Positions 44,125 through 54,016 of a stretch of DNA of 64,000 bases are shown in pieces. Made by a program: the position numbers and the translations under genes. Each line of letters starts with the position of its first letter. The first letter of the stretch is position 1. The notes under the pieces were generated by a model, which saw only the letters and a program-made list of their open reading frames with translations, ran no database searches and was not told where the DNA came from. Source of the DNA: Alloactinosynnema sp. L-07 (GTDB lineage Bacteria > Actinomycetota > Actinomycetes > Mycobacteriales > Pseudonocardiaceae); the NCBI RefSeq assembly GCF_900070365.1, contig NZ_LN850107.1, positions 1,922,001 to 1,986,000 on the forward strand. The letters are read 5' to 3'.

Positions 44125-44742
44125 TCAGGTGATCTCGCGCTGAGCGGCAAGGCTGACGACCCGCGACCACGGGATCGCGCTGACAGGGTGGTCGATCGCG
44201 TTGCGCACGACGTCAACGAGCGGCGAACTCGCCGGAAGGGTGTCGCCGGGCCCGAATAGCGGCGGTTGGTCGGCAGCGACTCACGCGAGCCACCAAGCCG
44301 AATTCTGCGCCCTTGCCGGAAGTCCACAGGAAGCGGAGTCAGCAGCCCGTCATCGGTCTGCAGCAGGAACGCCGCGGGTCCCCATGCCGTCGCCGCGGAC
44401 GATCCACAAGGTCACTGCCCGGTCATGGATCGCGCCGTTGGCGAGCTCGGCGGGCAGGTCTCTCTGCGCGTGCCTGGCTAGGCGCAGGATGTCGTCGACG
44501 TCGTCGCCGCGCAGCAGGTCGGGTTCGTGGTGTTCCTCGATGAGTTGGTAGTGCGGTTCGGGGCGCAGCGCCCAGCAGCCGCCGCGAACACCAGCCGCGA
44601 CGGCGTTCTCGGCGAGGGCCTGCTGCAGGGTGAACAGTCGCCACGAGGCGCGGACCGGCTCCGGTTCCGGGCCTGCGCTGATCGAGTCGTCGAGCGCCTG
44701 GCGCAGCTCGGGCGGCAGTGTGTCGGTGCGCATGGTGAGCAC
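44125..44742 (-). pseudogene. Frameshifted gene of unknown function
   Basis: Three frames must be joined to follow one protein: LPPELRQALDDSISAGPEPE through RAVTLWIVRGDGMGT, then PAAFLLQTDDGLLTPLPVDF, and finally FGPGDTLPASSPLVDVVRNA with IPWSRVVSLAAQREIT and a stop at 44125-44127. The starting frame ends prematurely at 44350. It is either a decayed gene or one carrying sequencing indels. I do not recognise the family. Confidence 0.55.
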
Positions 44743-44759
44743 ACCGAAGGTGGCGGGTC

Positions 44760-44950
44760 GCCGAAGTACCCGCGCACGAGGCGGGCGATATTGCGGGGAG
44801 CTTCCACGGCCCGCCTGGAATCTCCCCGCACCGCCTTGTATGACGGCTCCACCAGCAGCACCCGGTCCGCCCGATCACGAAACAGCAGCCCGGCGACCAT
44901 CCGCTTCGGCGCACGTCCGGCGACATACTCGGCACAGGGTGGAACCTCAC
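44760..44950 (-). pseudogene. Nudix hydrolase fragment
   Basis: The minus strand reads RMVAGLLFRDRADRVLLVEP followed by SYKAV, the first strand pair of a Nudix hydrolase; a frame change then gives GEIPGGPW, the beginning of the Nudix box. The catalytic helix with REXXEE is missing. The fragment directly precedes the frameshifted gene ending at 44125, and the two may derive from a single locus. Confidence 0.55.
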
Positions 44951-45308
44951 CGCGCCGTGACGATCCGGATGAGTTCACCAAGGCACCTTTACTTTTGACG
45001 GCATAGTCCGGCGCTGGCTCATCGGCCAGTGCATGCACCTCGTCCAGCGCAGTGCGCACGCCTCGCGGGCCACCACCAGCAACCCCTCTGCGTCGGGTCC
45101 ATAGCTCGGCCAAGCAAAGCAGGGACACCGGCAACGGCGTCGATCGAGCCGGTTACGGATCGGCTCTGGCTAAGTGCGACGCCGCCGCCGGTGTCCCTGC
45201 TCGCAGTGCCGCGTCCACAGGACCGCCGCAGGCCGTGGGCACCAGCTGATGGCAGGCGACGGCCTGTGCGGCATCGACGTTCGCCATCCCAGACAGGGAG
45301 TTCGATTG
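44951..45308. other. Intergenic region upstream of dprA
   Basis: The stretch holds the upstream end of the Nudix remnant and the promoter region of dprA, including AGGGAG about 8 bases before ATG 45309. I see no further gene; short frames on both strands lack motifs. Confidence 0.35.
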
Positions 45309-46217
45309 ATGAGTCCTTACGCGACAGACGATCCCGTGCGTCGGGCCCGTGCGTATCTCCTGCGTGTCGCTGAGCCGCCAGCACCCACGCTGGTGGCATT
45401 CGTGGAGGTTCACGGTCCAGTTGAGGCAGCCGAGCTTCTGCGCTCGGGTGAGGCGCCGACATCGTTGTTGGACGCGACGTTCGCCCAGGGAGCCACAGCG
45501 GAGCTGGCCGACAGCGACTTCGCCGCCGCGGCTGCCGTCGACGCCAGGCTGGTGATCCCCGAGGACAACGAGTGGCCTGCCGCCATGGCGCTGTCCCTGC
45601 ACAGCGGCGGTGCTCTTGGATTGGACTGGGCGGCGGCGCCTGTGGCGTTGTGGGTTCGTGGCCCGGTCGACATCGGAGTCGCGTTGCAGCGGGCGGTCTC
45701 GGTGACCGGCGCGAGGGCGGCGACCGGATATGGCGAGCATGTCGCCGGCGAATTCGGCTTTGATCTCGGCACTGCCGGAGTGACCGTCGTGTCGGGCGCG
45801 TCATACGGTGTGGACGGCGCGGTTCATCGCGGCGCACTGAACGCGGAGGGCCCCACCATCGCGGTGCTCCCATGCGGGGTCGATGTCCGATACCCGGCCG
45901 CCCACAGCTTGTTGCTCGACCGCATTGCCTCGACCGGAGCGGTGGTGAGCGAGTACCCGCCCGGGACACCTCCGGCCAAACACCGGTGCGCGGTCCGGAA
46001 CAGGTTGCTTGCCACCAGCGCCGCAACCGTGATCGTGGAAGCGGGGATTCGCAGCGGTGCCCGCAACGTCGCCCGCAGCGCGAAGGCTCTCGGCAAGACC
46101 GTGCTGGCGGTACCTGGCCCAATCACCTCGGCCATGTCGAAGGGGTGCCACGACCTGCTGCGTGACGGGACGGCGACAGTCGTGGATTCCGCCGCACAAG
46201 TCCTGAGCCGTCTCTGA
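45309..46217 (+). CDS. dprA: DNA-processing protein DprA-like
   Basis: The 302-residue protein starts at ATG 45309. It has the DprA Rossmann fold, which loads RecA on single-stranded DNA during natural transformation. Visible blocks are VSVTGARAATGYGEHVAGEF, VTVVSGASYGVDGAVHRGAL, TIAVLPCGVDVRYP and RNRLLATSAATVIVEAGIRS with KTVLAVPGPITS. The length is shorter than classical DprA (about 380), as in accessory actinobacterial copies. It is followed by a strong terminator-like hairpin and a DUF4192 gene. A role in taking up or protecting foreign DNA is likely but not shown. Confidence 0.9.
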   Translation: MSPYATDDPVRRARAYLLRVAEPPAPTLVAFVEVHGPVEAAELLRSGEAPTSLLDATFAQGATAELADSDFAAAAAVDARLVIPEDNEWPAAMALSLHSGGALGLDWAAAPVALWVRGPVDIGVALQRAVSVTGARAATGYGEHVAGEFGFDLGTAGVTVVSGASYGVDGAVHRGALNAEGPTIAVLPCGVDVRYPAAHSLLLDRIASTGAVVSEYPPGTPPAKHRCAVRNRLLATSAATVIVEAGIRSGARNVARSAKALGKTVLAVPGPITSAMSKGCHDLLRDGTATVVDSAAQVLSRL

Positions 46218-46240
46218 GCGCTCGGCCGTAGCCACATAGG

Positions 46241-46274
46241 CGTCGTACCGGCCAGACACCCGGCCGGTACGACG
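46241..46274 (+). terminator. Terminator hairpin after dprA
   Basis: CGTCGTACCGGCC (46241-46253) pairs perfectly with GGCCGGTACGACG (46262-46274) across an 8-base loop, 24 bases after the dprA stop. No T tract follows, as is common in actinobacteria. Confidence 0.75.
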
Positions 46275-46368
46275 CGTCTCCAACTCTCGAAGTATTTGGC
46301 CCGCAGTGGTGCCTTCCCAACCGAGGCTCCGCCTCCGCTCAAACCAGTCCAGCCCAAAGGAGAACACA

Positions 46369-47358
46369 GTGTCCATGCTCAGCCAGGCAGGGTCGTCCGA
46401 CACCGCGGCCTCGATCCTGATCGAAGAACCCGGGGAGTTCATCGCCAGCATCCCTGCCCTCCTCGGCTTCACGCCGTCCAACTCGCTTGTTCTGCACGTC
46501 ATTGACGGCCCGACGCTGCGCGTCGATCTGCCGGGCATCGCAGGCCACAGCGGTTTCACCCGACATGCCGCAGATGTCGTCTCACGCCATGGGCGACAGG
46601 TCATCCTGACCGCCATCGGCGGCGACGAGGATGACACCACCATGCCCTTGCGCGAACTGATTGACCGGCTGATCCGCGACCTGCACGATGCCGGAGTCGA
46701 GACCGCAGGGGCATGGCGAGTCTTCGCCATCGCCGAGGGCGAACGGTGGACCTGCCTCGTGGGCGACTGCCACGGTTTCCTTCCTGATCCCGCCGCCACG
46801 CCCGTGGCGGCTGCCAGGGAACTTCATGGGTTGCAGCCCTACCCGTCTATTGCGGAGTTGGACGCCGCTCTCGCGCAGGACCCAATGGAGGACCTGGAAC
46901 GGCGCGCGCGCCGAATCACCGTTCTTCGCCAGGTGGCAGCGTGCGCCGATCGCTGCCACGAGCTGATCACGGCAACGATCGAGGCGATCTCGGCCGGCGC
47001 CAGCGCCGAGGATCTCGACGATGACACCCTGGTGCGCATCGGCTGTGCGCTGACGGGCCCAGGTGTCCTGGGCCAGTGGCTCCTCGACCTGGCCAGCGAG
47101 GAGGCCCGCACCCAGTCCGCAGTCCTGTGGACGCGACTGGTGCAAGCGATGCCCGACGGCCCGGAACGGACAGGTCCCGCGCTCCTTCTGGCGGTCGCGC
47201 AGCATCTCGCCGGAGCCGGCGTGCAGGCCAACCGCGCACTGCGAGTCGCCGGGACCGCTGATCCGAGCAACCATCTGATCACACTGCTCAGCACAGCCTT
47301 CCAGTACGGGGTCACCCCCCGAGAACTGCACAAGATTCTTTCGCGCTTCACCCCGTAG
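46369..47358 (+). CDS. DUF4192-domain protein
   Basis: GTG 46369, with AAAGGAG 7 bases upstream, gives 329 residues; ATG 46375 is also possible. The sequence matches the actinobacterial DUF4192 family: EPGEFIASIPALLGFTPSNS, LRVDLPGIAGH, AWRVFAIAEGERWTCLVGD and RTGPALLLAVAQHLAGAGVQ. The N-terminal 120 residues are the conserved core and the rest is helical. The function of the family is unknown. These genes are common on actinobacterial plasmids and integrative elements (recollection). A separate promoter is likely because a terminator precedes it. Confidence 0.88.
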   Translation: MSMLSQAGSSDTAASILIEEPGEFIASIPALLGFTPSNSLVLHVIDGPTLRVDLPGIAGHSGFTRHAADVVSRHGRQVILTAIGGDEDDTTMPLRELIDRLIRDLHDAGVETAGAWRVFAIAEGERWTCLVGDCHGFLPDPAATPVAAARELHGLQPYPSIAELDAALAQDPMEDLERRARRITVLRQVAACADRCHELITATIEAISAGASAEDLDDDTLVRIGCALTGPGVLGQWLLDLASEEARTQSAVLWTRLVQAMPDGPERTGPALLLAVAQHLAGAGVQANRALRVAGTADPSNHLITLLSTAFQYGVTPRELHKILSRFTP

Positions 47359-47513
47359 CGGCGGTCCTGGCGGCTGGTCCACCTGGCACTGCGGTGTGGC
47401 GGGCGGGTGCCGCAGATTCATGCCGGACGCTGGCGACGTCCAAGCGGGCGTCGCTGACGCGGTCGAATTGATGAACCCGGGTACCGCCTCTTTCGGTCTG
47501 TCCGCGACGCGGG

Positions 47514-47780
47514 TCAGGCCGTGTAGCGAATCAGCCACACCAGCGGACGGACGGGATCGGCCACGAACACCACCGCTTCGACCTCGATGACGTCGGAGAC
47601 CCAGTCAGCCACCGCCTGGTCGGGCTCGCCCCGCTGTTCCCCCGTGATCGGCAGGGACCCTTCGGCGGTAAACCCGACGGTCTCATCGTGTTCTGCGCCC
47701 ACCACCCACGCCGCTTGCGGCGTTCCCAGGTCGGTGATCCGCAGCTCGTGTGCGCTGGGGATGCTATCGATGTCATTCAC
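47514..47780 (-). CDS. Small acidic protein of unknown function
   Basis: GTG 47780, with GGAAGGAC upstream, gives 88 residues. The sequence reads LRITDLGTPQAAWVVGAEHD and VIEVEAVVFVADPVRPLVWL, a compact beta-rich protein. It is convergent with the DUF4192 gene. I know no family for it. The good ribosome binding site and composition favour a real gene. Confidence 0.55.
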   Translation of the reverse strand: MNDIDSIPSAHELRITDLGTPQAAWVVGAEHDETVGFTAEGSLPITGEQRGEPDQAVADWVSDVIEVEAVVFVADPVRPLVWLIRYTA

Positions 47781-47980
47781 GGCCTTGTCCTTCCTGGCAG
47801 CGAGAACACGCAGGCCACCGTTCCCGTTGTGGGCAGGTGCGACGGGCCCGATCACCGGGATGGCGCGGCGGCTGAAGAATCCAGCGCAACTCGCCGTCCC
47901 TGCCCCAGCCAAGCATGTCGCCCTTTCCGCCGGACATGTGCCCCGCGTCGGATGCGGAGTTGCGCGGAGCGGAGCAGATC

Positions 47981-48031
47981 CCTCGATGCGGCGCCAGGCG
48001 CTGACGCGATAACCCTGGCGCCGCATCGAGG
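47981..48031. terminator. Perfect 18-bp inverted repeat
   Basis: CCTCGATGCGGCGCCAGG (47981-47998) pairs exactly with CCTGGCGCCGCATCGAGG (48014-48031) across a 15-base loop. It is most likely a strong bidirectional terminator. No gene clearly ends on its left within 200 bases, so a regulatory role cannot be ruled out. Confidence 0.65.
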
Positions 48032-48229
48032 TGGACCAGCACAGTACGCGCCCGTCAGCACCGCGAGCCGGTCACGCCGCCGCGGAAGCCACGTCGACGA
48101 GGGACCCCACCGCATATTCACACCACCGCAGTCCGAACAGTGCAAAGACCACTTCGAACTCTTGGTCTCCTTCGGGGGCTTGACCTACGCACAGTTCTTC
48201 GATCCCCAGGCAGCCAACCCCACGCCCCT

Positions 48230-48503
48230 GCCCCGCACACCGCCGGAGGCCAGCACCAGTGCTGGTGCCCGAGCTGCGAGAGCGAGGGCTGGTGCGCCAG
48301 TTCCCCGGCGTGCCGCTGCTGGCGCGCCCACTACGACGTGTGTCGGGGCAACTCGCCGCTACTACGACGACACCGCAGGTTCGTACATCGCCTGCGACGT
48401 CTGCCAGGAGGCGTGGACCGAGGACGTGCGCTTCCTCCGCGAGGCGTTGCGCACCGCAAACGCGGTCATCGACCGTCTGCGCGCCGAGGCTGAGACACCA
48501 TGA
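48230..48503 (+). pseudogene. Zinc-ribbon protein gene with frameshift
   Basis: One frame reads CWCPSCESEGWCASSPACRC followed by WRAHYDVCRGN, and another continues YYDDTAGSYIACDVCQEAWT and EDVRFLREALRTANAVIDRL to the stop at 48501-48503. Together they make a small protein with three zinc pairs and a C-terminal helix. The frame change lies around 48350-48370. The start could not be fixed. Confidence 0.45.
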
Positions 48504-48779
48504 ATCACGGCGGCGGAGCGCACCCGAGGCTTCGCCACTCCGCTGTGGCCGGACAGCACACACCGCTGGCTACCCGGCGGTCACGGCGCACTCGCCGCCG
48601 CGACCGCTCCGAGCCCGCGCTTCGCGCGATCCCGCTCGCCGCGCCGGTCCGCCTCCCCGCGATCCGCCCCGGCCGCCACAGCAGCACTTCGAACCCGGCG
48701 ACCTCGACATTGCCATCGCCAACTCCTGACCCATCCGCACGGCAGCCGACTGCCACACTCGACACCAGAGGAACCCACG

Positions 48780-49516
48780 ATGCCTATGCCCAATTTTCAC
48801 TCCAACCAGACGCCCTTGCTGACCCGCCGCGACCCGGCATCCCGCGCCGCGTCAACCGCGACCTGGAACACGACCGAGACGGCGCTGCGCGCGCTGCGCG
48901 CCGCCGTCGCACCCACCGCCGTAAACCAGGCGACGTGGCGCGACGTCATCAGCGAAACCCTCAGCGTCATCCACTCCGCCGACGACGTGCAACTCTCCCA
49001 GCCGCACACTTCCTCGTCTTTCGTTCACGTACGCACCGCAACCGCCCGCACCGTTCCTACTTGGTCCACGTGGCCACCGCGACTCACCTGCCCCGGCTCG
49101 GCGACCTACGGCTGGAGGGCAGCACCGCTGCCAAGAACGCCGAGCTGGACCTGTCCCACGAGGCGGTCATGGACTACGTCGACGCCCTCGAACGAGCGCC
49201 CGGCCACCACGGCGCCCCCGTCGACTGGGCCACCGCGGCGGCCGAGCTGCACGTCGAGATCGGCCGCTGGCGCGGCCCACAGACACGCGACGACGACCAC
49301 GTATTCGAGGTCCGGCCCGACACCCGCGGCCGCCGCCGACCCGGACCGCGCGATCTGCACCACGCGGCGGTCTTGCACGCCCTGGCGGCAAACCCCGCCC
49401 CCAATCCGGCCGTACTGATGGTGAGGCCCGACAGGCCGCTCACGCTGACCATGCTCGACGTGCACCCCTGGCGCAACATGCTCACATTCCCTCCGCAGCG
49501 CTGGACCGATGGGTGA
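48780..49516 (+). pseudogene. Frameshifted gene of unknown function
   Basis: ATG 48780 with AGAGGAA upstream opens a frame that reads TETALRALRAAVAPTAVNQA and VISETLSVIHSADDVQLSQP. After about 49030 the coding pattern moves to another frame: LPRLGDLRLEGSTAAKNAEL, VMDYVDALERAPGHHGAPVD and MLDVHPWRNMLTFPPQRWTD, ending at 49516. The stop overlaps a GTG start at 49513. The product would be about 245 residues. It may be active if the shift is a base-calling error. I do not recognise the family. Confidence 0.5.
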
Positions 49517-49695
49517 TCCTGCCCTCCGACGCCGCAACGCTGGACCACGAAGCGCTCGCCGCGCGAACCCTCGCGGCGTCACGCCGCGCCGCAGCCGCGT
49601 TCGACTTCAACGACGCCCGTCGCAGACACCCACGCCACCACCGAACTGATCACCGCCGCCGGGATGCGATGCGGGCGCGCTCAGCCCAGCACACC
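49513..49695 (+). CDS. Short gene or remnant coupled to the preceding frame
   Basis: GTG 49513 overlaps the preceding stop (GTGA). The frame reads [20 protein letters not shown] and then AAFDFND, after which the coding pattern seems to move to another frame ([20 protein letters not shown]). The original stop is unclear. A hairpin at 49697-49752 probably ends this transcript. The function is unknown. Confidence 0.35.
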
Positions 49696-49696
49696 A

Positions 49697-49752
49697 CTCG
49701 CGCCCGCCCGCCTCTGCACACACCAGACCCTCTGGGGGCAGGCGGGCGCGAG
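49697..49752 (+). terminator. Terminator-like hairpin before the Crp-type regulator
   Basis: CTCGCGCCCGCC (49697-49708) pairs with GGCGGGCGCGAG (49741-49752), with additional partial pairing inside. It lies between the short gene and the regulator at 49811. Confidence 0.6.
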
Positions 49753-49810
49753 CGGCGTGCTCCAGCGGGTGCGTCACCACGCAAGCACCCGGCACACCAG
49801 GGAGTCACCC

Positions 49811-50479
49811 ATGCCCGCCACCGGATCCACCAACCCGCTCGCCGCCGACCTCGCACATGCCCTCCTCGACGTAGTGGGCGGATCGACCGTCGAATTCCCC
49901 TGCGGCCACGTGGTCTTCAAGGAAGGAGAGCCGGGGGACAGCCTCTACCTCATCCAGTCCGGCAAGGTGAAGCTCGGCCGCACGTCGCCTCACGGCAGGG
50001 TGTACCTGTCGAACCTCCTCGGCCCGTCCGACATCTTCGGCGAATTGTCGATCTTCGACCCGGGTCCGAGCGCATCCACGGCGACCACGCTCACCGTGGT
50101 CCGCGCGGTCGTGGTGCCCCGGCCCGCGCTGCACCAGTGGATCGCCGGCCAGCCGGAGATCGCCGAGCAGCTCCTGCGCCTCATCTCCCACAGCCTCCGC
50201 CACACCAACAGCATGGTCGCCGACCTGATCTTCACCGACGTGCCCGCCCGGGTGGCCAAGACGCTGCTGCAGCTCGCCCACCGCTTCGGCAGCCGCGAGA
50301 CGGGCATGCTGCGGGTCACCCACGACCTGACACAGGCAGAACTCGCCCAGTACGTCGGAGCATCCCGCGAGACGGTGAACAAGGCGCTCGCCGGCTTCGC
50401 CAACCGTGGCTGGCTGCGGTTGGAAGGCAAGAGCGTCCTCATCCTCGACCCGGAGCGCCTCGCCCGGCGAGTGCGCTGA
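49811..50479 (+). CDS. Crp/Fnr-family transcription regulator
   Basis: ATG 49811, with GGGAG 6 bases upstream, gives 222 residues. Residues 20-130 form a cyclic-nucleotide-binding beta-barrel ([20 protein letters not shown] and [10 protein letters not shown]). The C-terminal winged helix reads [20 protein letters not shown] and [14 protein letters not shown]. No iron-sulfur cysteine cluster of the FNR type is present, so it is of the Crp type. Its targets are unknown; it stands alone between two terminator-like hairpins. Confidence 0.93.
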   Translation: MPATGSTNPLAADLAHALLDVVGGSTVEFPCGHVVFKEGEPGDSLYLIQSGKVKLGRTSPHGRVYLSNLLGPSDIFGELSIFDPGPSASTATTLTVVRAVVVPRPALHQWIAGQPEIAEQLLRLISHSLRHTNSMVADLIFTDVPARVAKTLLQLAHRFGSRETGMLRVTHDLTQAELAQYVGASRETVNKALAGFANRGWLRLEGKSVLILDPERLARRVR

Positions 50480-50613
50480 CCGACCCGCAACGCGGAGGTG
50501 CCAGCGCCGACGAATCATGAACAAGGGGCGGACCAACACCAGCCCGGACCGCGACACGGCGGCAAAAGCGCCTTCGCCGCAGCGCCCGAGCGGCCGCCGC
50601 GCCAAGCCAAGCA

Positions 50614-50666
50614 CCCCCTGCCCCCGGCTTCGCACCAAAACACCGCGCACAGCCGGGGGCAGGGGG
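50614..50666 (+). terminator. Strong terminator hairpin after the Crp-type gene
   Basis: CCCCCTGCCCCCGGCT (50614-50629) pairs perfectly with AGCCGGGGGCAGGGGG (50651-50666). It lies 135 bases after the regulator stop and before the next ribosome binding site. Confidence 0.75.
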
Positions 50667-50712
50667 CGCTGCAACGCGCGCCTCAACCGCCCGGCCCACA
50701 CCCAGGAGCAAC

Positions 50713-51567
50713 ATGATGCCCGAGAACACCCACACCACCTCTGCCACACTGCGCGCTGACCTCGACATTGCCAGCGGACTCGCCAACGGGCGAGAAGACG
50801 CCCTCCAAGACGTTCGCGACGCCGCACGCGGCGTCTACGCAGGCCTGCTGGCAGCCGTTGACGACCTGCCCGCGCTGCTCGCCAAGAGCCCGGCAGCGAC
50901 CGCGGACAAGGTGACGGCCGCCCTCACAGGCCCGCTCGCGGCAACACGGGACCTCGTCCACCGTGCCGACGGCTACACCGGCCTCAACCAGCGCGACATG
51001 GTCTACCCCGACATCACCGCCGAGCTGGACAGCCACCACTGGTCCGAGCAGCCCGGCTCCACCGCTGATGCCAACCCGTCGGTGCGACACGAGCGGGGCT
51101 GGCTGCGGACCTTCCACCGCGGCGCCCACGTGCTGAACCTGTGGTTCACCAGCCCCACCTCCCTGGCCGCGGCCGCGCTCAGCGGCCGAGGCCCTCTGCG
51201 CGACACCCGCGAGGTCAAAGCCGCCATCACCTCCCGCGACACCCCCGGCCCGCTGCACGTCCCGTTCCAGTGGCCCCGGGGGAAGGACACCGCTACCACC
51301 AACGACATGACCTGGGAGGAGGCAACCTCCTACCTGCACACCTACGGCTTCACCCTCACCGCCAGCAGCCTCTGCGACGCCAACGGCGTCCCGGATCCCG
51401 ACTCCGACGGCGGCAGGCAGGTGCACACCTGGATCAAGCCCGACGCCCGCCGCACCGCGCCGGTATCCGTCCGCCTCTACGAACGCGCCGCTGATCGTCC
51501 GGTCGCCTGGTACTGGGCTGGCCGCATCAGCTGCCTTCCGCAGCTCTACCGCATCTGCGTCCGCTGA
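50713..51567 (+). CDS. Protein of unknown function
   Basis: ATG 50713 (or ATG 50716) follows AGGAG by 4 to 7 bases and gives 284 residues. The N-terminal 90 residues are helical (EDALQDVRDAARGVYAGLLA). The rest is mixed, with VLNLWFTSPTSLAAAALSGR and WEEATSYLHTYGFTLTAS. No catalytic motif is visible. The gene after it has the same kind of leader (CCAGGAGCCAAC), so the two probably form one transcript. Confidence 0.6.
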   Translation: MMPENTHTTSATLRADLDIASGLANGREDALQDVRDAARGVYAGLLAAVDDLPALLAKSPAATADKVTAALTGPLAATRDLVHRADGYTGLNQRDMVYPDITAELDSHHWSEQPGSTADANPSVRHERGWLRTFHRGAHVLNLWFTSPTSLAAAALSGRGPLRDTREVKAAITSRDTPGPLHVPFQWPRGKDTATTNDMTWEEATSYLHTYGFTLTASSLCDANGVPDPDSDGGRQVHTWIKPDARRTAPVSVRLYERAADRPVAWYWAGRISCLPQLYRICVR

Positions 51568-51607
51568 CCCGACTGCAAGCCGTCCACCCACCAACCAGGA
51601 GCCAACT

Positions 51608-52141
51608 GTGTCGGAGAACTGGAACACCCGCCCACGCTGGATCACCCCTCACGATGCCAGCCGCTGCTACGTGCTCTACGACAACGTCGACTGCAACATC
51701 CCCCGCTGGGGCACCGAGAGCGAGCACGGCGCCTGGGCGTGGGCTCGCGGACTGCTCGTGGAACTGCACCGCCGCCTCGGCGGCACCCTGGTGTCGCTGC
51801 ACTACGAAGAACTACTCGCCCGTCACCCGCACGACCCACTCACCGCGCCGCCGCACCTTCCAGTCGGCAACCACGTCACCGCCCGCCTGCGCACCGGCGA
51901 CGGTCACTCGCTCACCATCGTCTCCCGCGCGGAATGGGCACCCCACGGTCCTCGTGGCGACCACTGGGAACTCACGATCGACGGCGAGACCCCCTCGCAC
52001 CCCGACGACCCGGCCCTCCACGGCCTTCACCGCTACCCGCCGACGCTGCCCTTCCTGGCACTCCAGGTGTACATGCACCTCCACCGCCGCGATGCCAGGC
52101 CAACCACACAAGACCAGGAGCCAACCCCGTCACACCCGTGA
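51608..52141 (+). CDS. Protein of unknown function
   Basis: GTG 51608 with AGGAG upstream gives 177 residues. The sequence contains RCYVLYDNVDCNIPRWGTES and GAWAWARGLLVELHRRLGG, followed by a beta-rich part (HVTARLRTGDGHSLTIVSRA). It has a His-rich end. It follows the gene ending at 51567 after 40 bases. The family is not recognised. Confidence 0.58.
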   Translation: MSENWNTRPRWITPHDASRCYVLYDNVDCNIPRWGTESEHGAWAWARGLLVELHRRLGGTLVSLHYEELLARHPHDPLTAPPHLPVGNHVTARLRTGDGHSLTIVSRAEWAPHGPRGDHWELTIDGETPSHPDDPALHGLHRYPPTLPFLALQVYMHLHRRDARPTTQDQEPTPSHP

Positions 52142-52852
52142 ACGGAGAACACCCGCACCGTCACCTCAGCCATGAGGGGGCAAGCGCTCCAGCTAATACC
52201 ACGCCCCGTGGGCTCACCGCTCCGCCGCGCCCGCACAGTGGTCTGCTCTCGCACGCTCGCCCATCGCTCCAGCCCTCCCGAGCAGACCGGACCCGCCCAC
52301 TCTCACGCCGTCCCACTGTGCCGCGCTGACGGGGAACGCATCCTGCGGATGTTCGCAGCGCATCCTGATAAGACAGTCGTTGTCGTCGCCGCCCGGAGGG
52401 CAACGGGCGTGTGTCCTGACGTTCGGCGGCGGGCATTTGCGGCGCGACCTTCACCGCCCCGGCCTGCAGATGGCGGTGCTGGCCCACCCGGCTGGCGCAG
52501 TGGGCTTCGCCGGATTGCACTGGTGCGTCGGCTCCGACCGCCGTCGCTCGCCGTGCGACGTTGAGCCCGCACGATGAGCATGTCGATCCGCCGCATCGGC
52601 GCTCTCCAGCAAATCGGCCGTCCGCCGACCGGATGCAGGCCTCCCGTCCGCGCATTCGTGGACTCCTCCAGGCCAGCACGCCGGGGTGGGGTTCGCGGCG
52701 ATGAACACGGCCCGATCAGCGCGGGTGACAGTCCTCGCTGCGCTGCGGGCCACCCGCCCCGACCAGCCGCAACCCCCGCCGCCCCTCCGGGCCCCGCCCC
52801 GGCGCGCTGCGCACAGCGCGTCCACACACCGCGACGGGCGGAGGCACAGACC
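52142..52852. other. Long intergenic stretch, no supported gene
   Basis: All three forward frames and the reverse frames are open in places because of the high GC content, but none shows a ribosome binding site with a conserved block. Arginine- and proline-rich translations suggest non-coding DNA or badly decayed genes. GGAGG at 52840-52844 belongs to the next gene. Confidence 0.4.
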
Positions 52853-53781
52853 ATGATCGACACCTCGCATCGGATGAAACTCACCGCTGCTTCCGGGGCG
52901 CTGCTGCACGACGTGCGATTCGCTACGGCCGATGAACTCGACGGCTATGAGGGTCGACGCCTCTTCGGCATCGACCCGCCCGCCAGCGATCTCGCCGCCT
53001 GCCATTGTGGCTGGACCCACAACGCAGTCGACCTGATCGCCGCCGCAGGCAGCCACCTCCGGCGTGACCCCAGCTTGCCGGTCCACCACGTCGGGGCGCA
53101 CACCGCGATCGGTACCCGACACCGCAACGCCGACAGTTTCGGCTCCGCCGTGGACTTCCACCGGAGTTGCCGCGTTCGCCGTGGCCGACGGCATCGGCAG
53201 CCTCCCGGACGCAGCGAAAGCCGCCGCGGTCGCGGTGACCACGGCGTTGTCAGCCGCGCTCGCGGCCTGTGAAACCGGGCGGTCACCGGCATGGCGGCCG
53301 CGCGGGACGCACTCGAACGCCACGACCTGTCAACGGGGACACCGTCATGGTTCTGGCGGTCAGCCGCCCGCGTACCTCGGGCCTGGGCATCACCTGGGAC
53401 CTCGTCTGGGTCGGCGACTGCCAGGCATGGTTGGTCGACGACAACCAGTTGACGCCGCTGACAACGCCGCACACCCAAGGACAGTGGATGCGGGACCTTG
53501 GGATGCCCGAGAACGTCGCCGCAGGATCGGACAACATCGTGCTCACGACGGTCGGAACCGCCGACCCCTCTGAATTCGGGACCACCACGACCACCACCGC
53601 GAGCGGGCGGCTCGCGCTGACCAGCGACGGTGTCGGCATGACGCTGAAGCCCGCTGAACTGCTCGAGACGCTCTCCCAGATCGACAGCCCGCAACGCTGC
53701 GCGCAGCGCCTCGTCGAGCTCGGCGCCGCCCACCCGACGGCCGACAACTCCACCGCGCTCGTCATCGACACCCGCGCCTGA
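52853..53781 (+). pseudogene. PP2C-type protein phosphatase gene with frameshifts
   Basis: ATG 52853 with GGAGG upstream begins a frame reading LAACHCGWTHNAVDLIAAAG and then GAHTAIGTRHRNADSFGSA, the start of a PP2C domain. The coding then moves to a second frame (VAAFAVADGIGSLPDAAKAA), a third (AVTGMAAARDALERHDLSTG) and a fourth segment (LGITWDLVWVGDCQAWLVDD through LALTSDGVGMTLKPAELLET and TADNSTALVIDTRA). All expected PP2C metal-binding blocks (VADGIG, GDC, SDGV, DNST) are present, so only indels stop it from being functional. It is either recently broken or misread. Confidence 0.68.
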
Positions 53782-54016
53782 CCTGGCTGCCCACGCTACG
53801 GCGTCCGTCGGACAGCGATCGTCCGGGGCGCATCGCCAGAGTTCCGCAGCGCCTCGGCGGGCGTGCACGCCTGCAGGGCGCTCGCGTTCGAGGTGGCCTG
53901 TTGGAAGAACACGCGGTGACCCGGCAACACGCACCACAACCGCCCGCCCCGGCTGCCTAAGTCACGATCGCCGTGGGCCGGCACGCCGCCGATACCGGAT
54001 AACGACTCCAGGCGTC

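Noticed and set aside
49513..50520. A 335-residue open frame running through the Crp-type regulator
   Set aside because: Beyond about 49695 it is the out-of-frame shadow of the regulator, whose family motifs and ribosome binding site are clear.
52172..52564. A 130-residue open frame in the long gap
   Set aside because: No ribosome binding site, no conserved block and strongly arginine-rich composition; opposite frames are equally open.
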